Positions 43,356 through 52,757 of a stretch of DNA of 64,000 nt are shown piece after piece. Location: the NCBI GenBank assembly GCA_028819235.1, contig JAPPMC010000129.1, positions 1 to 64,000 on the forward strand, read 5' to 3'. Each line of letters opens with the position of its first letter. The stretch's first letter is position 1. This DNA comes from Bryobacterales bacterium. Lineage in GTDB: Bacteria; Acidobacteriota; Terriglobia; Bryobacterales; UBA6623. Below the pieces are notes generated by a model. It was not told the origin of the DNA. It worked only from the letters and a program-made list of their open reading frames with translations, and did no database searches. The translations under genes were made by a program, and so were the position numbers.

Positions 43356-44151
43356 TTAGGAGGAGCCTCGCGGCTTCGGCTCCATCTGGGCGAGAAGTTC
43401 TTTGAGGCGTGAGATCTCCAGTGCTGCGGCTGCCCTTCGCTGCCTCTCGGAATCTGCCCGCTGCTCAGCGACTGTCCGCGCCTCGGCTAGTTCCGCTCGG
43501 TTGCTCAAGAACGCTTGCTTCGCGTAGTCCCAGAACCGCAACTCGCCCTCAACCACGCACAGGCCCAAGTCCAGCACATCGCTCCGCATAAGATCTCTGG
43601 ATTCGGCGGCCAACTGCCCGTACCTTCCGTCGTTCCCCAGCTGCCAACCCAGCAGTCTCCCGCCTGTATCCTGTGGCCGCTGCAGTTCCCCAGTCGGATC
43701 GAACCACCAATCTTCCCGGAAACCCAGCCGCTCATAGATCGCATACTTCTCGTCCCGGTCCCGTCGGAACGGTGACGGCGATGCGACTTCCATCACCCAC
43801 TGCGGCACGATCCCCACTTCCCAGATCTTGTACGACGACTGCGGCACCTCCACGTCCCCAATCACCACAAGGACATCCGGCGCCACGCTCACCTGTTCCG
43901 GCCTCATCCCGGTGCGCAGCTTGCCGTAGTAAGATGAACATGTCCCCGCGCACGTGCACGTCCGCACGGGCGCGGAAATGCTCCCGCAGCGTCTCCACGG
44001 CGCCAAGGATCGCAAGCAACTGTCGGTTGTCCTGTGCGATGGGATCGCCATCACAGCTCGGATACTCGAGTACTTCAGGGGCTTCCGTTGTCCGCCTTGG
44101 CGGGACGAGGACCGCCGTGGACTGCCCAACCGTCGTCCCCTTCTGTTGCAT
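43356..44151 (-). pseudogene. Uma2-family endonuclease, one-base frameshift
   Basis: Uma2 proteins are PD-(D/E)XK-fold putative nucleases abundant in Acidobacteria and cyanobacteria. The first frame runs from ATG 44151 (MQQKGTTVGQ) to DMFILL. At about 43931-43932, removing one T joins it seamlessly to the second frame as DMFIYYGKLRTGMRPEQVSVAPDV. That frame then carries VPQWVMEVASPSPFRRDRDEKY and a coiled-coil C-terminus ending at 43356. The restored protein would be about 265 residues with all key motifs. Thus it is a very recent frameshift, a sequencing error, or a slippage site. Confidence 0.75.
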
Positions 44152-44941
44152 CTTTCCGTCTGGAAGTCGGCTCCGTCCCCAGCTGACAATGTCATCGCCG
44201 CCGGCCCATCGGCGGTGTGCGGCATCTAACAGCCCGGCACTTCCTTCTCGGGGACTGGCGTCCTCCTTCCGGCCATATGCTCGCAGGGACCGGGACATTA
44301 GGCGAGATCCCCGTTCTCTCGGCAGCTGCCGCCGCGCTTCCATTTGGACCCATCCGGACCAGCTCCGGGCCGCCGGTAACGCGATATCTACCAGATATGC
44401 AACAAGGCCACCAGAAGCACGCCCGCAAGGCCCCGCTGGCGCAACCGTCCGGCAACTCTCAATTCCTAAGCTTCCTGGTGCCGACTATGGATCGCTGGGC
44501 ACTAGCCACTCGCATGGCGCGACATCGACGGCGGAACGCGCGTACCGATTGGGAAACGGTGGCCTGCCCATGGTCGATCCTGCCCCTTCGTCCTGCCCCT
44601 CGAAAGCGTGTCTGACCGCAAGAACTGCGAAATCGCTTGTTTGCCCAAGGAACTGTGAGGTCGGCCGGTTTGCGCTGTCTGAAACTCGTCCCAGCGACGG
44701 TTGAGGACCATTTCTGACGTTGTGTTCGCCCCTTGCCGAGCCGTGCTCCACCGGCTCACCGCTCTGACCTCAGGTCGCGATCACCAGACAGCGGGAAGCG
44801 GTCGCCGTTCCTGTCGAATCCGACCCTTGCGTGCCCGTGGACATCCCAGCTTTGCTGATGAAGACCAGATCCGGGCACTCTGCATGCACGATCGATGCCC
44901 GATTGCCTGCTATCGGGCTCTCTTGGGCCGGGCTGCCGAGA
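44152..44941. other. Gene-free stretch after the Uma2 gene
   Basis: Nearly 800 bp with only short, low-complexity frames. No RNA gene or repeat recognised. It probably includes the right edge of the accessory island. Confidence 0.4.
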
Positions 44942-46351
44942 TCAGACGCCAACCTCCCGAATCACCGAGAGCTTCTCGTCGCTGAGGTACGCGTAGCGGT
45001 TCACCCAATACCCATGGCTGCCGACGTCGCGCGCCACTTGAAGGCGCTTGCGGAAGTCCTCCAAGGGGCCGTACCCGTGTGCCAGGACGTACACGGGTGT
45101 GTCTCCCGCGTCGCGCTGGGCTTGGCGGATCTTTCGGGCTTGGGCGCTTGGCCCGACAGGATGTGGAACGTCTGGGGGCGGATAGGAATAGGCCTCCACG
45201 CTACCGAGCCCACTGTCGTCGGCGATGTCGAGCAGGTTCACAAGCGCGCCGGCCAGCAGTTCGCTCGAGAGCCCGGGATTAGCCTGCAGGATCTGGTCGC
45301 CGTAGAAGCGCAGCATCATGGGCCAGTGCATGGTGTAGAGCTTGCAGCTGATGGCGCTGGAGTGGCGCGCCACACGCCGAAAGTCCATCCCCGAGACGAT
45401 CGTCCAAGGGGGAGGGAAGGCGTTCGGGAGAAGCTCGACGGACTGGCCTCCGGCCTCGTCCATCGTCTCCCGGAAGCCTCGGATCATATCCTCCACCAGG
45501 GCAGCCTTGAACCGCAGCCAAGCACCAACACCCGGAAAGTCGGAAAGGAGGCGCAAGAGGTGGTACCGCCCACCGTCCCCGTCTAGCGCCCAAGGTTCGA
45601 GGTCTGCGTCGGTGAGTCCTCCGTGGAGCTTCGCGTACAGCCCTCCGACGTCGCGACGCATGCGCTCGAACGGAAAGCCCATCCGCTCAGCCTCCCTCTC
45701 AGCGTGGTATCCGAAGTCCAAGAAGGCAGAGTCAAGGAAGTACGGCGGATACTCCGGCCAATCGACGCGCAGCCCGTCCAAGTCGGGATAGTTCTGGAGG
45801 AGGTCCCGGATGAGGGCGTGCTCGTAGGCCAGGATGTGCGGGCTGGCAAGGCTTCCGTTCTTTGCGAGGCGCCGCTCCGGAATCGTACCGTCCGGCAGCC
45901 GGGCCCTGTCCGACTCGACGGGGCCGCCGAACTGCACTCGGTACCCCGGAGGGATCGCCGCCTGCACTTGGAAGTAGACCTTGATGCCGGCGTCGTGGGC
46001 CGCCCCGATGAAGTCGCGAAGGATATGCCCCTGCTCGCGCGTCAGGTCGGTTGGCACGGACGGGCGATAGCGGAGACCCGCGTAGAGCTGGAGGTCGGGG
46101 GTGAAGCTCGGCGCGGTGGTCACCCACACCTCGCGCTTGCCGAACAGGGGCCTGTCCAGCAGGCGAACACTACCGGCGTCTGCGTCGGCCGGGGGCTCTC
46201 GCTGACCGGTATTCCGGTCCGCTTCCTGCATCAGGTAGGGAGAGGTTGCGACGGCATTGGCACCGATATCTGAGAGGTTGCCCAGAACGCCTTCAATGCC
46301 TTCGCTCTGGATGTATTCCGGCAGGACGGTGACGCCCAACAGCTTGGCCAT
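44942..46351 (-). CDS. Glycoside hydrolase-like TIM-barrel protein, unknown specificity
   Basis: A 469-residue protein that looks like an (alpha/beta)8 glycosidase-type barrel. Strands end in patterns such as GANAVATSPYLM, AGIKVYFQVQAAIPPGY, LDGLRVDWPEYPPYF, VELLPNAFPPPWTIV, and a C-terminal HGYWVNRYAYLSDEKL. D-x-R-x-D-x-x-E in GLRVDWPEY would place candidate acids at the strand-4 end. There is no signal peptide. I cannot assign a CAZy family. ATG 46351 is chosen over TTG 46366. It is divergent from tRNA-Ala. Confidence 0.65.
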   Translation of the reverse strand: MAKLLGVTVLPEYIQSEGIEGVLGNLSDIGANAVATSPYLMQEADRNTGQREPPADADAGSVRLLDRPLFGKREVWVTTAPSFTPDLQLYAGLRYRPSVPTDLTREQGHILRDFIGAAHDAGIKVYFQVQAAIPPGYRVQFGGPVESDRARLPDGTIPERRLAKNGSLASPHILAYEHALIRDLLQNYPDLDGLRVDWPEYPPYFLDSAFLDFGYHAEREAERMGFPFERMRRDVGGLYAKLHGGLTDADLEPWALDGDGGRYHLLRLLSDFPGVGAWLRFKAALVEDMIRGFRETMDEAGGQSVELLPNAFPPPWTIVSGMDFRRVARHSSAISCKLYTMHWPMMLRFYGDQILQANPGLSSELLAGALVNLLDIADDSGLGSVEAYSYPPPDVPHPVGPSAQARKIRQAQRDAGDTPVYVLAHGYGPLEDFRKRLQVARDVGSHGYWVNRYAYLSDEKLSVIREVGV

Positions 46352-46429
46352 GGCCCGAGAGTACAACAGCGACCGCTCCTGCCCGAATAGAGCCCTCAGG
46401 TGCTACAATTTCCCTAGCTGGACAAGAGT

Positions 46430-46505
46430 GGGCCTGTGGCGCAGTTGGGAGCGCGCCTCCATGGCATGGAGGAGGTCGAGGGTTCGAATCCCTCCAGGTC
46501 CACCA
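46430..46505 (+). tRNA. tRNA-Ala (anticodon GGC)
   Basis: A complete 76-nt cloverleaf. The acceptor GGGCCTG pairs with CAGGTCC (one G-T pair). The D arm has GCGC/GCGC, the anticodon stem is CCTCC/GGAGG with loop ATGGCAT (anticodon GGC reading GCC), and the T arm is GAGGG-TTCGAAT-CCCTC. It ends with discriminator A and encoded CCA. Confidence 0.96.
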
Positions 46506-46582
46506 AGCCCTGCAGGCTGCGCCATCCGCTGGATCCAGAGCCCTGCTGACGGTGCGCCACGCTCCGGCGCGAGAGTGCGCGG

Positions 46583-47860
46583 ATGACCTTGGGCGGGCCA
46601 CGGGATCGTCGTCAGTTCCTCAAGGGAGCCAGTTACGCCCTCGCACTGCCGTTGCTTCCGTCCTTGCCGGGTGCGCCGACGCTGGGGGACTCCTCGCGGC
46701 GACCTGTCCGACGGCTCGTGTGCGTCGGAACGCAGCTCGGGTTCTTCAAGCCGGAGTTCTTCGCAGCCAAAGACCGGCCACGCCTGCTGGCCCCCTTGGA
46801 CGATTCCGGCCTTGCGGGCGACTTCACGACCCTGTCCGGCCTTGACCACAAGGGGCCTACAGGCAATGGCCACGAACTGGTCTACACCCTCTACACCGGC
46901 CATGTAGTACGCAGCATTTCGCTCGACCAGTTTGTCGCCCCCGTGCTCGGCCGAGACACGCGCTACCAGTCCCTCCAGCTTTGCTGCGGGTCGGCCCAGC
47001 AGAAGGCTTCGCTCTCCTTCTCTGCCACTGGGGTCCCTTTGCCGGTGACGTTGAGGCCTAGCACTCTCTACGCCCGAATCTTCGGCGCGGGGTCCGTCGA
47101 GCTGAAGCGCCACGCCTACCTTCTGGAGTCGGGACGTAGCCTGCTCGACGAACTCTCGGGCGAGGCCAAGGCCCTTAGTGGCCGCGCCACTCCAGCCGAC
47201 CGGCAGAGACTCGACGAGTACCTCACGTCGATGCGCGCCGTCGAGGGCAGGCTGCAGCGACGGCGCGACTGGCTGAACAAGCCGTTCCCCAATGCTCCGG
47301 ATTCCCTGCGCCTGCCTGTCGAGGAGAACGTCGACGGATCGTTTCTTCTCCAGAACGAGGACCTCATGTGGGACTTGATGGCGCTCGCCATCCAGAACGA
47401 CTCTACGCGCGTCATCTCACTTACCATCCCGATCACCGACAGGGCGCTGATGATCGATGGCAAGCTCATGGGCGAGGGATATCACCGCTTGTCCCACCAC
47501 GGGAAGCAAGCGGACAAGATTGAAGGGCTGCTTCAGATTGAGGAGCGCCACATGCGCGGCGCCGCGCGATTCCTGAAGTCTCTCAAGGCCACGCCGGACG
47601 CGGGCGGAGGGAACATGCTGGACTCAACCGTCACCCTGATTGGGAGCGCGATGGGTGACGCGGCTGCCCATAGGCGCACAAACTATCCGCTTCTTGTCGC
47701 AGGCGGGGGTTTCAGGCACCGTCGGCATGTCGCCTGCGGCGACGGCGGCCCAGACAACACCATGGCCTGCGACCTCTTCGTCACCGTGCTCCAGCAATTG
47801 GGCTTCGAAGTCGACCGTTTCAGCACCAGCGAGTCTGATCTCAACGGCATCCTCACGTGA
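46583..47860 (+). CDS. Tat-exported DUF1552 protein
   Basis: A 425-residue member of the DUF1552 family, usually paired with DUF1592-type cytochromes in planctomycetes and Acidobacteria. A twin-arginine leader (DRRQFLKGASYALALPLLPSL) is followed by the family pattern LDHKGPTGNGHE, GYHRLSHHGKQADKIEGLLQI and NTMACDLFVTVLQQLGFEVDRF. The function is unknown; it is thought to act with its cytochrome partner in the periplasm. The stop overlaps the next gene's GTG by 4 bp (GTGA), so they are translated as a unit. Confidence 0.93.
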   Translation: MTLGGPRDRRQFLKGASYALALPLLPSLPGAPTLGDSSRRPVRRLVCVGTQLGFFKPEFFAAKDRPRLLAPLDDSGLAGDFTTLSGLDHKGPTGNGHELVYTLYTGHVVRSISLDQFVAPVLGRDTRYQSLQLCCGSAQQKASLSFSATGVPLPVTLRPSTLYARIFGAGSVELKRHAYLLESGRSLLDELSGEAKALSGRATPADRQRLDEYLTSMRAVEGRLQRRRDWLNKPFPNAPDSLRLPVEENVDGSFLLQNEDLMWDLMALAIQNDSTRVISLTIPITDRALMIDGKLMGEGYHRLSHHGKQADKIEGLLQIEERHMRGAARFLKSLKATPDAGGGNMLDSTVTLIGSAMGDAAAHRRTNYPLLVAGGGFRHRRHVACGDGGPDNTMACDLFVTVLQQLGFEVDRFSTSESDLNGILT

Positions 47861-50310
47861 GCGTGCCGCCTCCGTCGGCCACAGCGTCGGCGCTGGCGCT
47901 GTTTGCGGTGGCCGTGTGCCAGCCGGCTTTAGCGGGCGATGCCGGCTTCGCGGCTGCCTATTGCCTCAATTGCCACGGCGCCTCGCAGCCGCAAGGGGGC
48001 TTTGTGGCGGACATGGCGGTGCTTGATCCGGGCGATTCGGGTACGCAGGAGCGTTGGACTCTCGCTGCCGGCCTCGTATCAGCGGGCCTGATGCCTCCGC
48101 ACGGGGCGCCTCAGCCGTCAGCGTCCGAGAGGGAGAGTTTCGCCCGAGCGGTGCGGGAGCGGTTGGACCAGGTTGGGGTCGAGGGCGATGGCGGGGGCTT
48201 GTCGCGGAGGCTGAATCGGATCGAGTACCTCAACACCCTTCGCGATCTTTTCGGAATTCGCGAGATCCGTCTGCCGGTGACGTTCCCCGACGACAGCCCG
48301 GCGGAGAGGTTCGACACCATGGCCGGCGGGCTTGACCTCACGCCGGGGCATCTCGACGCGTACCACGAAGTGGCGGTCGACATCGCGGACAGGATGGTGC
48401 CACTTCCAGGCAGGCCCGTCGTCAGATCGTCCGCCGACCGCACGAACGTTGGCCAAGACCCGGCCCGGACAAAGTTCTGGACGCGTGACGACGACGATAC
48501 CGGCCTGTACTTCACCGGGGTCAATATTGCGGGATGGTCCGGCGCCCTATGGGACCGAGGGTTCATCGCGCCGTCGTCCGGCCTCTTCCGCGTCCGCATG
48601 AAGGTGAGCGCCGAGGCCGCGATGGGGGCCGATGGGCAGCCGTTGAGGCTGGGCTTCTATGCACTCAACCCGTCCGACTACGACTTGCCCAAGCGGGCCC
48701 TGCGGGCAAGGCTGCCGCGTGTCGGGGAACTGGTTGTCACCAACACCGAACCGGTGGAGATGGATGCCGAACTTCACCTTGAGAAGGGCGAGACCTTTCA
48801 CGTGTACTGCGAAAACAGGTTTGTCGGTCGATACCCGGACACCCTGAAGCGGGAGCCTGGCTTTACCGAAGACTTGCGCAGGCTGCTCGCCAAGTACCTC
48901 GAAGCCGCGTATGGCGCACCTGAGCCCACCGTTCGCTTCGAGCACATGGAGGTCAGCGGACCGCACGGCCCGCTGCCTCGCCAGCGGGATTTCCTGAAGG
49001 GCAGGGAACACGCGTCACTTCGCTTGTACGCCGAGACCGCCCTCCTGCCTCTCGCCGAGAGGGCGTTTCGACGGCCCCTCTCTGGCTCCGAACACGAAAC
49101 GCTCATTGCCGACGTGCTCGAGCACATGGAGAGCGCGCGGGTGCCCGAGCACGGCATTCACTACGGAATCCGCAGGATCCTCCTGTCCCCGCAGTTCCTG
49201 TTCCGGGCGCCCCCGGGGGGCATGTCGGACTCGTACGCGCTCGCCGGCAGGCTCTCGTACTTCCTTTGGAGCACGATGCCGGACGCGGAGCTGCTGGAAC
49301 TGGCGGCAAACAGGATGCTATCTGCCCCTGATGTCGTTCGCGCACAGATCGAGCGAATGGTGCGGGATCCACGCTCGTCCGAATTCGTGAGGCACTTCAC
49401 CGGCCAGTGGCTGGCCAATCGCAAGGCCTCGGCGGTCATGGTATGTGATGTCCGCCATGTTTGGAGCGAGCTGATCCGTTACGGGATGGTCCGTTCCGCC
49501 GAAATGTTCTTCGGCGAGATCCTGCGCAGCAATCTCTCAATCCGCAACTTTATTGACTCCGACTTCACGTACGCAAACGAGCCGATGCGCATCGCTTGGG
49601 GCATTCCCGGAAGTGAGGTGGACCTGAGGAGGTTGGAGGCCGACCAGCGGCAGAGTCTCGTATGGCCGAAGCCCGAAAGGCTGGATCTGGCCTCACTCGG
49701 GCCTGGCACCCCCGCGAACCTGGCGCTCCGGGGCGGCGTGCTCGGACTGTCAGGTGTCTTTGCGGCTACGGCTGATGGCGTTGAGAGCTCGCCCATCCTC
49801 AGGGGCGTTTGGGTGCTTGAGAACGTTCTAGGAAGGCCTCCTCCGCCTCCGCCCAGCGATGTGCCGGCATTGGTGGCCGATACGACGGGGGCCCGAACCG
49901 TCCGGGAGACACTGGCAGCGCACCAGAGCGTCGGCTCTTGCGCGGTGTGCCATTCTCAGATCGATCCGATCGGGCTGGCTCTCGAGAACTACGATGCGGC
50001 AGGTGGCTGGCGCGATACCTACTACTCCGAAGACGGCGTCGGGCTTCCGGTGGATGTCCGCGCCGAGCTGGCGGATGGCACGAAGCTGGACGGGCCCCAA
50101 GGCCTTAAAGACTATCTCTTGGCCCGGCCCCAAGAGTTCACTCGTACCCTCGCGGGACTGCTGCTCGAGTACGCCACCGGCCAAACGCCGGCCGCGGCCG
50201 ACCGTGCCGTGATTCGAGAGATAGTGCAAGCCGAGCCGGACGGCGGCTACGGCCTTCGTGACCTTATCGCCGAAATTGTCGTAAGCGAGGGCTTCACAGC
50301 CAGCCGGTAG
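47857..50310 (+). CDS. DUF1592-type (PSD1-like) exported cytochrome
   Basis: An 817-residue protein with the fused DUF1587/1592/1588/1585 architecture. After a leader ending near residue 26 comes a c-type heme site CLNCH (C36, C39, H40). LNRIEYLNTLRDLFG (DUF1587) follows, then a carbohydrate-binding-like middle, GRLSYFLWSTMPDAELLELA (DUF1592) and a second heme-like CAVCH in SCAVCHSQIDPIGLALENYD (DUF1588). It ends LRDLIAEIVVSEGFTAS (DUF1585). It is likely an electron-transfer partner of the DUF1552 protein. GTG 47857 is the coupled start. Confidence 0.92.
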   Translation: MSVPPPSATASALALFAVAVCQPALAGDAGFAAAYCLNCHGASQPQGGFVADMAVLDPGDSGTQERWTLAAGLVSAGLMPPHGAPQPSASERESFARAVRERLDQVGVEGDGGGLSRRLNRIEYLNTLRDLFGIREIRLPVTFPDDSPAERFDTMAGGLDLTPGHLDAYHEVAVDIADRMVPLPGRPVVRSSADRTNVGQDPARTKFWTRDDDDTGLYFTGVNIAGWSGALWDRGFIAPSSGLFRVRMKVSAEAAMGADGQPLRLGFYALNPSDYDLPKRALRARLPRVGELVVTNTEPVEMDAELHLEKGETFHVYCENRFVGRYPDTLKREPGFTEDLRRLLAKYLEAAYGAPEPTVRFEHMEVSGPHGPLPRQRDFLKGREHASLRLYAETALLPLAERAFRRPLSGSEHETLIADVLEHMESARVPEHGIHYGIRRILLSPQFLFRAPPGGMSDSYALAGRLSYFLWSTMPDAELLELAANRMLSAPDVVRAQIERMVRDPRSSEFVRHFTGQWLANRKASAVMVCDVRHVWSELIRYGMVRSAEMFFGEILRSNLSIRNFIDSDFTYANEPMRIAWGIPGSEVDLRRLEADQRQSLVWPKPERLDLASLGPGTPANLALRGGVLGLSGVFAATADGVESSPILRGVWVLENVLGRPPPPPPSDVPALVADTTGARTVRETLAAHQSVGSCAVCHSQIDPIGLALENYDAAGGWRDTYYSEDGVGLPVDVRAELADGTKLDGPQGLKDYLLARPQEFTRTLAGLLLEYATGQTPAAADRAVIREIVQAEPDGGYGLRDLIAEIVVSEGFTASR

Positions 50311-50438
50311 CGTTACCGTAGGCGACAACGCTCGCACGGAAGGCCCGTGCCGCGATTCTGAGCGCGATATATTGAGGTCCCGGCCAACCGCTGCCAGCTC
50401 GTTCTGGCGGCAGTCGGCCGAGAAACGACTGTGAAGTG

Positions 50439-51995
50439 ATGCGTGTATCTGCCGCCGCCATTGCCTTTACGCTTGCTCTAGTTGCCGGCTGCGCTACGGA
50501 GGGGCCTCGTCCCGGGCCCAACATCGTCGTGATCCTTGCCGACGACTTCGGCGTTGGAGACATCCAGGCCCACTATCCGGAGAACAAGATTGCCACCCCA
50601 TACCTCGACCGGCTGGTCGCCGAGGGCATCAGCTTCACAGACGCCCACAGCCCATCCGCTGTCTGTACTCCGACGCGCTATGGGTTGCTGACGGGCCGCT
50701 ACAGCTGGCGGACTCGCTTGCAGGAGTGGGTGCTGGCGGCATACGAGCCGCCGCTCATCGACAAAGACCGCCCGACGCTTCCTTCGGCGCTGCGCGAGCA
50801 CGGCTACACGACCGCGCTGGTCGGGAAGTGGCACCTCGGATGGGAGTGGCCCGGCCCTCAGGAAAGCCGGATGACCGACGTTCGCAATGGGCAGAAGACC
50901 CTGGAGTGGCACCTCGACCAGCCTGTGCAAAACGGCCCGACCACGCGCGGTTTCGATTCGTACTTTGGCGTGGACCTTCCGAACATGCCCCCGTTCTCCT
51001 TCATCGAGAACGACACGGTTGTCCCGCTCCCGACCGAGCGCTACGTCCATGACCCGGGCGACGGCGTCGTGCTGCCGCGCGGATTCGTCGGAAGCCCCAT
51101 CGCGCCCGGCTGGAGTTTCCGGCGCATCGTCCCCGCTCTGACCGAGCGGGCCGTCCAAGCGGTTCACGACTTGGCCGCTGGCGACCGCCCGTTTTTCCTG
51201 CTGTACTCAATGACTTCGCCGCACGAGCCGATCTCTCCGTCCGAGGCATTTCGCGAGAAGAGCGGCATCGCGCCAATCGCGGACTTCGTCATGGAGACGG
51301 ACTGGTCCGCGGGTCAGGTCATTCAGGCGGTCGACGACGCCGGAATCGCGGACAACACGATTGTGATGTTCACTGCAGACAACGGGCACTCGCACTACAC
51401 CGGATGGGACGAGCTCGTGGCAGCGGGGCACATGCCCAGCGGAGAATTCCGAGGCCACAAGGGCGACATCTGGGAGGGAGGACACCGGGTCCCGCTGCTG
51501 GTCCGATGGCCCGGGCGAATCGAGGCGGGCGTCGCCAGCGACCAGCTCGTGAGCCTGACGGACCTATTCGCCACGTGCATGGAGTTGGTGGGGCAGGGGT
51601 TGCCCTCCGATGCTGCCGAGGACAGCGTCAGCTTCCTCCATGCGGCGCTCGGCCACGTCTCGACGGAGGCCAGGACGTCGCTTGTGAGTCATTCCAACCA
51701 CGGGGAATTCGCCTACCGGGACGGGCCGTGGAAGCTGGTCTTCCGCAATGCGTCCGCCAACTTGGAAGAATCCCGGGGGCAGGCCACCGTGCCCGAACTT
51801 TACAACCTCGACGCGGATCCCTCCGAGACGACGAATGTTCTGCACGAACATCCCGACGTTGTTACGGCATTGCGTGAAAAGTTCGACGGAATCATCGACC
51901 GTGGGGCCAGTCGCCAAGACATCAACGGGCGAAACGACACTGCTGTCTCGTACGTTCAGACGCAGGTTGTGCGCTGGACTCCTCCTGCACACTAA
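50439..51995 (+). CDS. Sulfatase, arylsulfatase type, lipoprotein
   Basis: A 518-residue type I sulfatase that hydrolyses sulfate esters of carbohydrates or aryl compounds. The formylglycine motif C-T-P-T-R is intact with C76 in SPSAVCTPTRYGLLTGR. Calcium ligands D35 and D36 (VILADDFG) and FTADNGHSHYTGW are present, and the N-terminal lipobox VAGC (C18) implies lipid anchoring. ATG 50439 is preferred over GTG 50436. No sulfatase-maturating enzyme is in the window. It follows the DUF1552/1592 pair on the same strand after 128 bp. Confidence 0.93.
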   Translation: MRVSAAAIAFTLALVAGCATEGPRPGPNIVVILADDFGVGDIQAHYPENKIATPYLDRLVAEGISFTDAHSPSAVCTPTRYGLLTGRYSWRTRLQEWVLAAYEPPLIDKDRPTLPSALREHGYTTALVGKWHLGWEWPGPQESRMTDVRNGQKTLEWHLDQPVQNGPTTRGFDSYFGVDLPNMPPFSFIENDTVVPLPTERYVHDPGDGVVLPRGFVGSPIAPGWSFRRIVPALTERAVQAVHDLAAGDRPFFLLYSMTSPHEPISPSEAFREKSGIAPIADFVMETDWSAGQVIQAVDDAGIADNTIVMFTADNGHSHYTGWDELVAAGHMPSGEFRGHKGDIWEGGHRVPLLVRWPGRIEAGVASDQLVSLTDLFATCMELVGQGLPSDAAEDSVSFLHAALGHVSTEARTSLVSHSNHGEFAYRDGPWKLVFRNASANLEESRGQATVPELYNLDADPSETTNVLHEHPDVVTALREKFDGIIDRGASRQDINGRNDTAVSYVQTQVVRWTPPAH

Positions 51996-52291
51996 CTGGC
52001 TGGGGTTGACCCGCCCGTAAGGGTCGCGCATACGGTCCGAAGAACGGTCACGCCTCGGGGACCCTGTTCTTCGCCGAGCGACCGGATCGGGACGATCGTG
52101 TCAGGGCCGGTGCCTTCCGGTTCGCGCGACCGGGCCCCAGAGAACCATGGGGCTTGGTCCTCGGGGATCTTTGATCAACGGGGCCCAAGCTGCTCCTGGC
52201 GATGGCCGATCAGGCTGAGAGACCGCGGTCGCTGCCCTGCCCCAAGGATCGCGCTTGGCGGTCCAGCCACCTGTGCGTTAATCTGTACGGG
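51996..52291. other. Gene-free stretch after sulfatase
   Basis: No coding or RNA features. A short GACCC/GGGTC stem after the sulfatase stop is too weak to call a terminator. Confidence 0.35.
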
Positions 52292-52639
52292 ATGGAAATG
52301 CCGCTGTGGACCGCCGTCGCCTTGGTCGGTTGTGTCCTGGTCTTGGTCCAGGCCCTGTACTTCCGTCGAGTCGTTCTCCAGATCTACAAGCGGCTTGACG
52401 TTCGCTTCGACCAGCTGCTGGCACGGTTTGACGCCATCTGCAGGCAATTGGACGAGATCCGCGTACGGTTGGCGGGAGTAGGCCCCCGGGCCCGTTCGGT
52501 GAGAACGGCGAAGAGGACAGGTTGTTTGTCGCTCCAGCAGGTCTCTCCGATAGAGGCGATGCGGGTACGAAGGATGATCAATCGGGACTTGCGGCCACCC
52601 CGGCAAGGGGGATCCAAGCGCTTCCGTTGGAAGCGCTGA
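52292..52639 (+). CDS. Small single-pass membrane protein with basic tail
   Basis: A 115-residue frame: one hydrophobic helix (about 5-23, LWTAVALVGCVLVLVQALYF), a likely coiled-coil segment (VLQIYKRLDVRFDQLLARFDAICRQLDEIRVRL), then a strongly basic C-terminus ending GSKRFRWKR. This resembles small cytoplasmic-facing membrane proteins but matches no family I know. Coding is plausible, with no ribosome site of note. Confidence 0.45.
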   Translation: MEMPLWTAVALVGCVLVLVQALYFRRVVLQIYKRLDVRFDQLLARFDAICRQLDEIRVRLAGVGPRARSVRTAKRTGCLSLQQVSPIEAMRVRRMINRDLRPPRQGGSKRFRWKR

Positions 52640-52757
52640 GCACTTGCGCGGGCCTCCAAGAACTCAGTTCCGCGGTCGTGGCCGCTAACGCTGCCGCCAG
52701 TCCTCCTTCCCAGACCGTTGGACACACAAAGCACGGCGCCCTAAGGGTCGTAGCCGC

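Noticed and set aside
44502..44759. 85-residue minus-strand frame in the gap before the glycosidase-like gene
   Set aside because: No similarity or start context; kept as non-coding.
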